Source of the DNA: Clostridiaceae bacterium
GTDB lineage: Bacteria > Bacillota > Clostridia > Saccharofermentanales > UBA5734
Reading direction: 5' to 3'
NCBI GenBank assembly: GCA_012727965.1
Contig: JAAYFZ010000394.1
Coordinates: forward strand, 1 to 5,076
DNA: 5,076 bases
Position 1 is the first letter of the stretch. Each line of letters opens with the position of its first letter. A program made the translations under genes and the position numbers. The notes under the pieces were generated by a model. The model was not told the DNA's origin. It saw only the letters and a list, made by a program, of their open reading frames with translations, and searched no databases. Of the stretch, positions 1 to 4,716 are shown piece after piece.

Positions 1-37
1 TGGCAAAAGACTCTACATCAACATTAAATACTTTCAT
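1..37 (-). CDS. 5' end of an unidentified minus-strand gene (partial)
   Basis: Only the first twelve codons are inside the window. An ATG at 37-35 opens a frame reading MKVFNVDVESFA up to the left edge without a stop. Just upstream, on the minus strand, is GGAAGGTG (50-43), a good match to a Shine-Dalgarno site with AGGTG about five bases from the ATG, and this is what supports the start. Too little protein is present to name a family. The gene follows the kdgK terminator in the same direction and has its own upstream regulatory DNA, so it is probably a separate transcription unit. It could be another uronate or sugar catabolism gene, but that rests only on its neighbours. Confidence 0.55.
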   Translation of the reverse strand, partial: MKVFNVDVESFA

Positions 38-78
38 GAAAACACCTTCCTTTTCTTTAGTTTTCTTCATTCTCTTTC

Positions 79-108
79 TTCATACTTTCTTGTTCTGACT
101 TTAGTCAA
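79..108 (-). promoter_or_regulatory. candidate promoter for the gene starting at 37
   Basis: On the minus strand TTGACT (108-103) is followed after 18 bases by TATGAA (84-79). The -35 matches the sigma-A consensus at five of six positions and the -10 at four of six. Transcription would start near 72 and leave a leader of about 35 bases, which contains the GGAAGGTG ribosome binding site. A perfect TTGACA lies further upstream (131-126), but I find no good -10 at a proper distance from it. Assigned by eye only. Confidence 0.35.
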
Positions 109-121
109 CAGTATTTACAGA

Positions 122-149
122 TTTTTGTCAATCGTATTAGTGACAAAAA
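122..149. promoter_or_regulatory. inverted repeat, probable operator
   Basis: TTTTTGTCA (122-130) and TGACAAAAA (141-149) are perfect 9-base inverted arms separated by 10 bases, so their centres are about two helical turns apart, as expected for a dimeric regulator. It lies upstream of the candidate promoter of the gene at 37 and covers most of the TTGACA at 131-126. The arms are AT-rich and the spacer long, so a DNA operator is more likely than an RNA terminator. The regulator is unknown; the symmetry differs from the TTGTATACAA operator in front of the kdg operon. Confidence 0.4.
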
Positions 150-164
150 AGGTGATTCAAGAGC

Positions 165-194
165 TCGAAACGCGTTCAATTATGAATATTTCGA
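165..194. repeat. imperfect dyad with a weak cre-like core
   Basis: TCGAAA (165-170) and TTTCGA (189-194) are inverted, and inside them TTCA (175-178) and TGAA (183-186) are inverted again. The 14 bases at 165-178 also match the CcpA cre pattern TGNAANCGNTNNCA except at two positions. Either reading is weak; this may be chance structure in AT-rich intergenic DNA. Confidence 0.2.
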
Positions 195-254
195 CATTTC
201 GTACCTTGTGTTACGATAAATTGTAGGCATTAGCAAGAAATTTATGCACAGTGC

Positions 255-298
255 AAAAAAGAAAAAAGCTTCTATTGTGATATTCACAAGAGAAGCTT
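255..298 (-). terminator. intrinsic terminator of the gntR-eda-kdgK operon
   Basis: AGAAGCTT (298-291 region) pairs with AAGCTTCT (266-273), and inside it TCACAA (284-289) pairs with TTGTGA (275-280), leaving one mismatched A/G position and a three-base loop (TAT). On the minus strand the hairpin runs into two six-T runs separated by one C (267-255). It begins eight bases after the kdgK stop codon, in the right place and direction to end the operon transcript. Confidence 0.9.
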
Positions 299-305
299 GT
301 GTTGA

Positions 306-1403
306 TCATCTCTGCACTCTGGCTCCGGCTCCGCGCATCAGAGTTTCGACCTCGCTGACTTTTGCCATGCTGGTATCTCCCGGTGTCGTCATGGCTAATG
401 CACCATGAGCAGCGCCATATTCAACAGCTGTTTTGACATCGCCATATGTCATCAGTCCGTAGATCAGACCGGAGGCGAAACTATCACCGCCGCCGACACG
501 GTCGAAGATCTCGAGCTGTTGATATTCTCTCGACTGACAGATTTCGCCGTCAGCCCAGGCCAGAGCAGACCAGTCATTTGAACTGGCTGAGCGGACAGTT
601 CGCAGAGTATTGGCTATGACTTTGAAATTGTCATACTCCTTGGATACCTGGTTGATCATCCGGCGATAGCCCTCGATCGGCAGTTGGCTAAGATCTTCAT
701 CGCCACCTTCGACTTCGAAGCCGAGGCAGGCTGTGAAATCTTCCTCATTGCCGATCATAACATCAATATATCGCGCTATTTCGCGATTAACTTCCTGAGC
801 TCTCGCTTTGCCGCCGATATCACGCCAGAGTGATGGCCGGTAATTGAGGTCATAGCTGGTAACTGTGCCGTATTGCCGAGCTTTTTTAACTGCCTCATGC
901 GCGGTTTCGGCAGCAGTCTCCGACAATGCTGCGAAAATACCGCCGGTATGAAGCCAGCGTACGCCCAACTCACCGAAAATATAATCCCAGTCAATATCAC
1001 CAGGACGCATCTGACTAATAGCAGTATTTGCCCTGTCGGATACGCCAAGTGCGCCGCGGACTCCGAAGCCTCTCTCTGTGAAGTTAAGACCGTTGCGCAC
1101 GCTGCGGCCGATGCCATCATAAGGCATCCATTTGATGAAGCGTGTATCGACGCCTCCCTGCATGATCAGATCCTCGATCAGATAGCCGATATCATTGTCT
1201 GCCAGCGCTGTTATGACTGCTGTTCTTAAACCGAAGCATTTACGCAGTCCGCGGGCGACATTATACTCACCGCCGCCCTCCCAGGCAGTAAAACTACGCG
1301 CAGTTCTGATACGGCTATCCCCCGGATCAAGCCGCAGCATGATCTCACCCAGAGATATCTGATCAAACATACAATCTTGTTTGCTTCTAAGCTTAAGATC
1401 CAT
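306..1403 (-). CDS. kdgK: 2-keto-3-deoxygluconate kinase (PfkB/ribokinase family)
   Basis: Phosphorylates 2-keto-3-deoxygluconate with ATP to KDPG in the cytosol, the step before the aldolase encoded next to it. The 365-residue protein has the PfkB layout. The N-terminal substrate-side motif GGGEYNVARGL is at 43-53. YDLNYRPSLW at 184-193 is of the kind seen in KDG kinases. GNEEDF is at 218-223. The C-terminal signature DRVGGGDSF is at 301-309, with Asp307 as the expected catalytic base and the GGG as anion hole. It is longer than the usual 310-340 residues, partly from an insertion near 105-140 and an N-terminal extension before MFDQISLGE. The ATG at 1403 is chosen because AGGGGGT lies eight bases before it; the internal Met12 has no such site. 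The start is five bases after the aldolase stop and the ribosome binding site lies within the aldolase's last codons, so translation is probably coupled. Family is certain; KDG specificity is inferred from motifs and the eda neighbour. Confidence 0.9.
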   Translation of the reverse strand: MDLKLRSKQDCMFDQISLGEIMLRLDPGDSRIRTARSFTAWEGGGEYNVARGLRKCFGLRTAVITALADNDIGYLIEDLIMQGGVDTRFIKWMPYDGIGRSVRNGLNFTERGFGVRGALGVSDRANTAISQMRPGDIDWDYIFGELGVRWLHTGGIFAALSETAAETAHEAVKKARQYGTVTSYDLNYRPSLWRDIGGKARAQEVNREIARYIDVMIGNEEDFTACLGFEVEGGDEDLSQLPIEGYRRMINQVSKEYDNFKVIANTLRTVRSASSNDWSALAWADGEICQSREYQQLEIFDRVGGGDSFASGLIYGLMTYGDVKTAVEYGAAHGALAMTTPGDTSMAKVSEVETLMRGAGARVQR

Positions 1404-1408
1404 AGTAT

Positions 1409-2050
1409 TTACCCCCTGATACTACGCAGAAGTTTGACAGCATCACGTGTTAATTGCTCAATAGCAACGAAATCGCCAGCATCTACAAGTGCAGCGGGTG
1501 CCATCCAGCTGCCGCCGACGGCCATAACTCGCTTATTTTCTAAGTAAGGACGAATATTCTTATCAGATATGCCGCCTGTAGGCACAAAAGATATATCGGC
1601 AAAAGGCGCGCCCAATGATTTCAGTGTGGCGAGTCCGCCGTAGTTTTCAGCAGGGAAAAATTTGAAGACTTTGACGCCGAGCTTGAGTCCGGCCATGATT
1701 TCACTGGGGGTAACAGCGCCCGGTAGAAGTGGGCAGCCGGCTGCGGCAGCCGCCTGAATGAGTTCGCTGTCAGATCCTGGAGAAACCAGGAATTTTGCTC
1801 CGGCACCGATTGCTTCATCCATCTGTTTTTTGTTAAGTACGGTACCGGCACCGACCAGTATCTCTGGTACTTCACGGCTGACTGCCTCGATCGATTCCCG
1901 TGCTGCTGCTGTTCTGAAGGTTATCTCCATCACATCGATTCCGCCGGCCAGAAGAGCTTGTGCCAAGGGCACTGCTTTTTTGGCATCGTTTAGTACGATA
2001 ACCGGTACGATACCGCATTTTGCGATTCTTGTCATAATACTTGTTTCCAT
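1409..2050 (-). CDS. eda: KDPG/KHG aldolase (2-keto-3-deoxy-6-phosphogluconate aldolase)
   Basis: Class I aldolase that splits KDPG into pyruvate and glyceraldehyde-3-phosphate, the last step of the Entner-Doudoroff branch and of hexuronate breakdown; many homologues also cleave 4-hydroxy-2-ketoglutarate. At 213 residues it has the family's normal length and a complete single TIM-barrel. Visible key residues are Glu42 and Arg46 in MEITFRT, Thr70 in GAGT, the Schiff-base Lys130 in VFKFFPAE, and the phosphate-binding PTGG at 157-160 with Ser181 in GGSWM. The ATG at 2050 is preferred over Met6 because TAGGAG (2066-2061) sits upstream at a usable distance. It is the middle gene of the operon: 45 bases after the gntR stop and five before kdgK. 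No key residue is missing, so the enzyme should be active. Confidence 0.95.
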   Translation of the reverse strand: METSIMTRIAKCGIVPVIVLNDAKKAVPLAQALLAGGIDVMEITFRTAAARESIEAVSREVPEILVGAGTVLNKKQMDEAIGAGAKFLVSPGSDSELIQAAAAAGCPLLPGAVTPSEIMAGLKLGVKVFKFFPAENYGGLATLKSLGAPFADISFVPTGGISDKNIRPYLENKRVMAVGGSWMAPAALVDAGDFVAIEQLTRDAVKLLRSIRG

Positions 2051-2060
2051 AATCTTTTCA

Positions 2061-2066
2061 CTCCTA
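2061..2066 (-). promoter_or_regulatory. ribosome binding site of eda
   Basis: TAGGAG on the minus strand lies ten bases before the ATG at 2050 and continues as TAGGAGTG. It supports Met1 over the in-frame ATG five codons later, and lies directly 3' of the intercistronic hairpin at 2068-2097. Confidence 0.7.
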
Positions 2067-2067
2067 T

Positions 2068-2097
2068 AAAATATTGCTCTGCTTGTGCCAGTATTTT
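2068..2097 (-). other. intercistronic hairpin between gntR and eda
   Basis: AAAATATTG (2068-2076) and CAGTATTTT (2089-2097) form a nine-base inverted repeat with one non-Watson-Crick position (A/C in the minus-strand RNA, G/U if read from the plus strand) and a 12-base loop. It overlaps the gntR stop codon (2096-2098) and ends two bases before the eda ribosome binding site. There is no T-run after it, so it is not a normal terminator. It could act in mRNA processing or in setting different levels of regulator and enzymes. The stem is mostly A-U and weak. Confidence 0.3.
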
Positions 2098-2797
2098 AAT
2101 TGCTATTGCTGCTGTAGAAATAATCTGGATGCTCAGTCATCACGAGCTGTTCGATCCGATGCAGACCATTTACGAGATGTTCTTCGATCAGTTGGTCCAA
2201 CTTGTTGGTATCGCCTGATGATATTACCTGGGCAATTAATTCATGCTCGTCGACCAATTTGCTTAATATTTGCTGAGACAAGATGTCCAGCATGCGAAAT
2301 CTGCGATAGTGCACCTGATGCTCCTGAAGAATTTGCCAGAGCAGGTCTCTGCCAACATGACGGAAGCAAATCTGGTGGAATTCATTATCGATCTGATAAT
2401 AGCGTTCATGATCGGCTCGACTACCAAGATCTGCTAACCTATGTTGCTTGCGAAGATTAGATTCAAGGTTTTTTATCAGTTTGTCATCACAGCTTGCAGC
2501 CGCCTGTTTGAGAATATCGCGTTCGACCAGCGTGCGCATATAGATGATTTCCCTGATGAAGTCATAATCGATCAAGGTTACATATGAGCCCTTCTGCGGC
2601 AATATCATCAACAGATTCTCATTTGCCAGTCTCGAGAAGACTGCTCTGATCGGTGATCTGGATACCTGATAGGCCGCAGCAATCGCATTCTCGCTTAAGA
2701 GTTGTCCTGGCTTGTACTTAAGGGACAGGATCCCCTCGCGCAAGTCCTGATAAATTGTTTCAGTATTATACGGAGACGCAACGCTATAACTACTCAT
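2096..2797 (-). CDS. GntR-family regulator, FadR/FCD subfamily, probable uronate/KDG-responsive repressor
   Basis: Cytosolic DNA-binding repressor, first gene of the kdg operon. The 233 residues fit the FadR subfamily: a winged helix-turn-helix at about 13-75, with SRSPIRAVFSRLANE (46-60) as recognition helix and PQKGSYV as wing, followed by an all-helical FCD effector domain at about 80-220. The FCD metal-binding set appears complete: Asp137 and His141 in IDNEFH, His185 in DEH, and His207 in EEH. The C-terminal HPDYF is a pattern I associate with uronate-type regulators. The ATG at 2797 has AGAGG (2809-2805) seven bases upstream. The palindrome at 2875-2892, over the operon promoter, has the FadR-subfamily form, so it probably represses its own operon until an intermediate such as KDG, KDPG or a hexuronate binds. 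The ligand is inferred from the neighbours, not from the sequence. Confidence 0.88.
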   Translation of the reverse strand: MSSYSVASPYNTETIYQDLREGILSLKYKPGQLLSENAIAAAYQVSRSPIRAVFSRLANENLLMILPQKGSYVTLIDYDFIREIIYMRTLVERDILKQAAASCDDKLIKNLESNLRKQHRLADLGSRADHERYYQIDNEFHQICFRHVGRDLLWQILQEHQVHYRRFRMLDILSQQILSKLVDEHELIAQVISSGDTNKLDQLIEEHLVNGLHRIEQLVMTEHPDYFYSSNSN

Positions 2798-2821
2798 AAA
2801 CTAACCTCTATGGTCCGGTAG

Positions 2822-2845
2822 ACAGCTGCCGCCGGTACAAGCTGT
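2822..2845 (-). other. small inverted repeat in the kdg operon leader
   Basis: ACAGCT (2822-2827) and AGCTGT (2840-2845) are perfect inverted arms around a GC-rich 12-base loop. It lies in the predicted 5' leader, between the promoter and the ribosome binding site of the gntR gene. It is too short to call a riboswitch and has no T-run. It may be chance, or a small leader hairpin. Confidence 0.25.
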
Positions 2846-2858
2846 TTGAGACATAACA

Positions 2859-2888
2859 ATATTAGCATACTTGTACACTTGTATACAA
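2859..2888 (-). promoter_or_regulatory. sigma-A promoter of the gntR-eda-kdgK operon, with extended -10
   Basis: On the minus strand TTGTAT (2888-2883) is a -35 candidate. After 18 bases comes TAATAT (2864-2859), five of six to consensus. TGC immediately before the -10 gives an extended -10 element, which would compensate for the modest -35. The transcript would start near 2852 with a leader of about 55 bases. It is the best promoter in the window, and the operator palindrome lies on its -35. Confidence 0.7.
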
Positions 2889-2892
2889 GTGT
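2875..2892. promoter_or_regulatory. operator palindrome for the FCD GntR regulator
   Basis: ACACTTGTATACAAGTGT is a perfect 18-base palindrome. Its core TTGTATACAA fits the FadR-subfamily operator pattern, TNGT and ACNA facing each other across a short spacer. It overlaps the -35 of the kdg operon promoter, so binding should block RNA polymerase. A further half-site ACTTGTA at 2869-2875 repeats the left arm (2877-2883) in direct orientation and may help cooperative binding. The cognate protein is most likely the regulator encoded just downstream (2096-2797). Confidence 0.75.
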
Positions 2893-2893
2893 T

Positions 2894-2931
2894 AAAAAGT
2901 AAAAGCCCGCTTGACTTATTGTCTTGCGGGC
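2894..2931 (-). terminator. intrinsic terminator of the BusR-like regulator gene
   Basis: GCCCGC (2905-2910) and GCGGGC (2926-2931) form a GC-rich stem that continues, after two mismatched positions, with GAC/GTC (2913-2915 and 2921-2923) around a five-base loop. On the minus strand it is followed by TTTTACTTTTT (2904-2894). It lies about 40 bases after the stop at 2973 and directly before the kdg operator, so it isolates the kdg operon from upstream transcription. Confidence 0.85.
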
Positions 2932-2972
2932 AGATTAGAATATTGAGCAAATAGAGTTTTTTCAGATGCGAA

Positions 2973-3638
2973 TCAGTTTTCAGAAAGCTTGACCTCTTGT
3001 AGATCAATATTGGGCTCTTCGGTCAAGAATAAACGCATTCTCTCAATAACATCCTCGTCTCCGACGACAAGCAGCTTGTCATCTGCGGAGAATTCATAGT
3101 ATGGACCAGGTGAGACGATAATTTTGTTATGTTTAACTACGCCGATGATGGTGGCTCCTGTCCGTAGCCATACCTGACACTGACCGATACTTAAACCAAT
3201 AAGCGGTGAATCTGTGGGCATAGGGATTTCAACTGGCTCAATCAGATCTCCACGCCTGTATTGATAATGCTCCAGAAGCTTATCACTGAGCTGTCGAGCT
3301 TCCTCCTGCACTCTTGCCACTTCGTCAAACTTGCGGTGCAGATCATCGCGCATTTCCTTGACCGATGCTGCACTGCGATAATTTCGGACAAACTGAATCG
3401 CCTGATCTTGACCAAGCACGCGGATGCCGCTGCCGGCGCTTACTTTTACAACATTCATATCAGCCAGAATAGCCATCGATCTGCGAATCGTCTCAGGTGA
3501 GACATGAAATTCAGAGCTAAGAACTGATCTGCCTTTGAGCTTAGTGCCTTGTTGAATCTCGCCGGTAGCAATTCTCTCAGCAATATCTACAGCAATACGC
3601 AAGTATCTAGGCATATCATTTGCGGTATAATTTGACAT
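2973..3638 (-). CDS. BusR-like regulator: GntR winged helix + coiled coil + RCK_C (TrkA-C) domain
   Basis: A DNA-binding regulator of 221 residues with three parts. A GntR-type winged helix lies at about 10-75, with SPETIRRSMAILA as recognition helix. A charged helical linker at about 93-125 is probably a coiled coil. An RCK_C/TrkA-C domain lies at about 130-208, with LRTGATIIGVVKHN, the SPGP turn and DDKLLVVGDED. This is the architecture and size of BusR of lactococci and streptococci, which binds c-di-AMP through RCK_C and represses an osmolyte transporter. Ligand and target here are inference; no transporter is in the window. The ATG at 3638 is chosen because GAGG lies five bases upstream. 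A TTG at 3653 would add five residues but has no ribosome binding site. It is transcribed alone, ends in its own terminator, and is divergent from the glyoxalase operon across 130 bases, so that operon and itself are the nearest candidate targets. Confidence 0.85.
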   Translation of the reverse strand: MSNYTANDMPRYLRIAVDIAERIATGEIQQGTKLKGRSVLSSEFHVSPETIRRSMAILADMNVVKVSAGSGIRVLGQDQAIQFVRNYRSAASVKEMRDDLHRKFDEVARVQEEARQLSDKLLEHYQYRRGDLIEPVEIPMPTDSPLIGLSIGQCQVWLRTGATIIGVVKHNKIIVSPGPYYEFSADDKLLVVGDEDVIERMRLFLTEEPNIDLQEVKLSEN

Positions 3639-3768
3639 AACAACCTCACTCAAATTAGTATTGAATAATAATAATCAGGCAGTGTTCTGATAAGCTCACA
3701 ACTGAGCAAGAAGATGAGAATAAGTAAATATATTAGTATTGTAGCATATGGAGAGGTGGAGAAGCATT
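3639..3768. promoter_or_regulatory. divergent intergenic region with repeats
   Basis: This 130-base AT-rich stretch must hold the start signals of both the BusR-like gene (minus) and the glyoxalase operon (plus). ATTAGTATTG occurs twice as a perfect 10-base direct repeat (3654-3663 and 3732-3741), once near each gene. Between them GCTCA CAAC TGAGC (3694-3707) is a perfect 5-base inverted repeat. The minus strand has a TATTAT (3673-3668) usable as -10, but no convincing -35 pair could be fixed, and none for the plus strand. The repeats are candidate binding sites for the regulator. Confidence 0.4.
3753..3761 (+). promoter_or_regulatory. ribosome binding site deciding the glyoxalase start
   Basis: GAGGTGGAG contains two SD-like cores, AGGTG (3754-3758) and GGAG (3758-3761), 10 and 7 bases before the ATG at 3769. 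An in-frame ATG at 3748 lies upstream of these cores and would add seven residues unrelated to the family's N-terminus, so 3769 is preferred. Confidence 0.7.
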
Positions 3769-4134
3769 ATGTTTAAACTGGTACACACAAATTTCAATGT
3801 CCTTGATTTAGATAAATCAATGGAATTTTATCAACAGGCACTTGATATGAAGGTATCGAGAATCAAGGAGGCCTCTGATGGCAGCTTCAAGCTTGCGTTT
3901 ATGACTGATGAAATCGGTCAGTATGAATTGGAACTGACCTGGCTTGCAGATCGCAAGGAGCCCTATGATCTTGGGGATAATGAGATCCATCTTGCAGTCA
4001 GAACAGAAGATTATGAAGGAGCTCACAAGCGTCATCAGGAAATGGGCTGCATCTGCTATGAGAACAAGTCGATGGGGCTATATTTTATCAATGATCCGGA
4101 TGGCTATTGGATAGAGATCATTCCGGTTCGCTGA
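3769..4134 (+). CDS. glyoxalase I-like VOC metalloenzyme
   Basis: A 121-residue protein of the vicinal oxygen chelate fold, two beta-alpha-beta-beta-beta repeats, similar in size to E. coli GloA. The four metal ligands line up with those of GloA: His6 in KLVHTN, Glu55 in LELTW, His74 in IHLAV, and Glu116 in YWIEII. The typical NDPDGYWIEI ending is present. Glyoxalase I isomerises the hemithioacetal of methylglyoxal and a thiol to a lactoyl-thioester. In Bacillota the thiol need not be glutathione, so the true substrate is open. It is the first gene of a two-gene plus-strand operon with the HD protein 21 bases downstream, and divergent from the BusR-like regulator. Start at 3769 as explained by the ribosome binding site. 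A different VOC activity cannot be excluded, but the complete ligand set and length favour glyoxalase I. Confidence 0.8.
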   Translation: MFKLVHTNFNVLDLDKSMEFYQQALDMKVSRIKEASDGSFKLAFMTDEIGQYELELTWLADRKEPYDLGDNEIHLAVRTEDYEGAHKRHQEMGCICYENKSMGLYFINDPDGYWIEIIPVR

Positions 4135-4155
4135 GCGGTATAAGGAGTATTAATT

Positions 4156-4716
4156 ATGGCTACAGTTCCCGATCTGAAGCAAGCAGAAGAGCTGCTTAGA
4201 GAATATAATCAAGAAGAGTTTCATATATACCATGCTCAAGCCGTCGCCGGCGTCATGAGACATTTCGCGTCTGAGTATGACCCTGAGCGTGTTGATTTCT
4301 GGGAAGCGGTCGGACTACTGCATGATCTCGATTTCGAGCAATGGCCACAGGAGCATTGCAGCAAGACGCGCGAATTACTTGAGCAGAGAGGTTTCGACCC
4401 TGAGTTTATTCGTGCAATCGTAAGCCATGGCTATGGTATCTGTTCCGATATAGAGCCAGTAAATATGATGGAGAAGATTCTGTTTGCGACAGACGAACTG
4501 ACAGGACTTATCGGCGCAGTTGCCAAAATGAGACCATCAGGCAGTGTCGATGACCTGCCGGTCAAGTCAGTCATGAAGAAGTTCAAGACTCCGTCTTTTG
4601 CCGCTGGCTGTTCGCGCGAAATCATCAGCCAGGGTGCTGAAATGCTTGGCTGGGAGTTAACTGAGCTAATCGATAAAACGATCCAGGCAATGCGTACCGT
4701 TGAAGTGGTAGCCTGA
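4156..4716 (+). CDS. small HD-domain metal-dependent phosphohydrolase
   Basis: A 186-residue, single-domain HD protein. The expected metal set is visible: His26 in YHAQAV, the His56-Asp57 doublet in LLHDLDFE, and Asp113 in ATDELTG. Further conserved-type histidines are His67 and His91 (SHGYG). Such proteins hydrolyse phosphate esters or nucleotides, but stand-alone members of this type are mostly uncharacterised and I cannot name the substrate. There is no signal peptide or membrane segment, so it should be cytosolic. The ATG at 4156 has a strong AAGGAG (4142-4147) eight bases upstream. It is co-transcribed with the glyoxalase gene. The gene ends at 4716, directly abutting the stop codon of the convergent HAD gene, and no terminator is seen after it. 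The C-terminal third (about 125-186) is outside the HD core and helical. Confidence 0.82.
   Translation: MATVPDLKQAEELLREYNQEEFHIYHAQAVAGVMRHFASEYDPERVDFWEAVGLLHDLDFEQWPQEHCSKTRELLEQRGFDPEFIRAIVSHGYGICSDIEPVNMMEKILFATDELTGLIGAVAKMRPSGSVDDLPVKSVMKKFKTPSFAAGCSREIISQGAEMLGWELTELIDKTIQAMRTVEVVA

Noticed and set aside
126..131. Perfect TTGACA on the minus strand as -35 of the left-hand promoter
   Set aside because: No acceptable -10 occurs 16-19 bases downstream; the TTGACT/TATGAA pair fits better, and the hexamer is largely part of the inverted repeat.
275..289. TTGTGA-TAT-TCACAA as a possible CRP/FNR-type operator
   Set aside because: The spacing (three bases) does not fit CRP's TGTGA-N6-TCACA, and the sequence is the upper stem of the terminator hairpin after kdgK.
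776..1120. Minus-strand open frame of 114 codons in another frame of kdgK
   Set aside because: Same strand as kdgK but another phase, with composition unlike a real protein; no reason for an overlapping gene.
873..1229. Plus-strand open frame of 118 codons
   Set aside because: It lies wholly antisense inside kdgK, whose motifs are clear; no ribosome binding site and no recognisable protein. A shadow frame.
1758..2069. Plus-strand open frame of 103 codons over eda
   Set aside because: Antisense to the conserved aldolase; Ser/Ala/Ile-rich, no family features.
2074..2460. Plus-strand open frame of 128 codons over the FCD regulator gene
   Set aside because: Cys/Arg-rich translation antisense to a well-supported gene; shadow of its codon usage.
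2801..3007. Minus-strand open frame of 68 codons between the two regulators
   Set aside because: Starts at a TTG inside the BusR-like gene without a ribosome binding site and runs through the terminator, operator and promoter.
3639..3653. TTG at 3653 as start of the BusR-like regulator
   Set aside because: No ribosome binding site precedes it, whereas the ATG at 3638 has GAGG at the right distance; the bases 3639-3653 are better read as leader.
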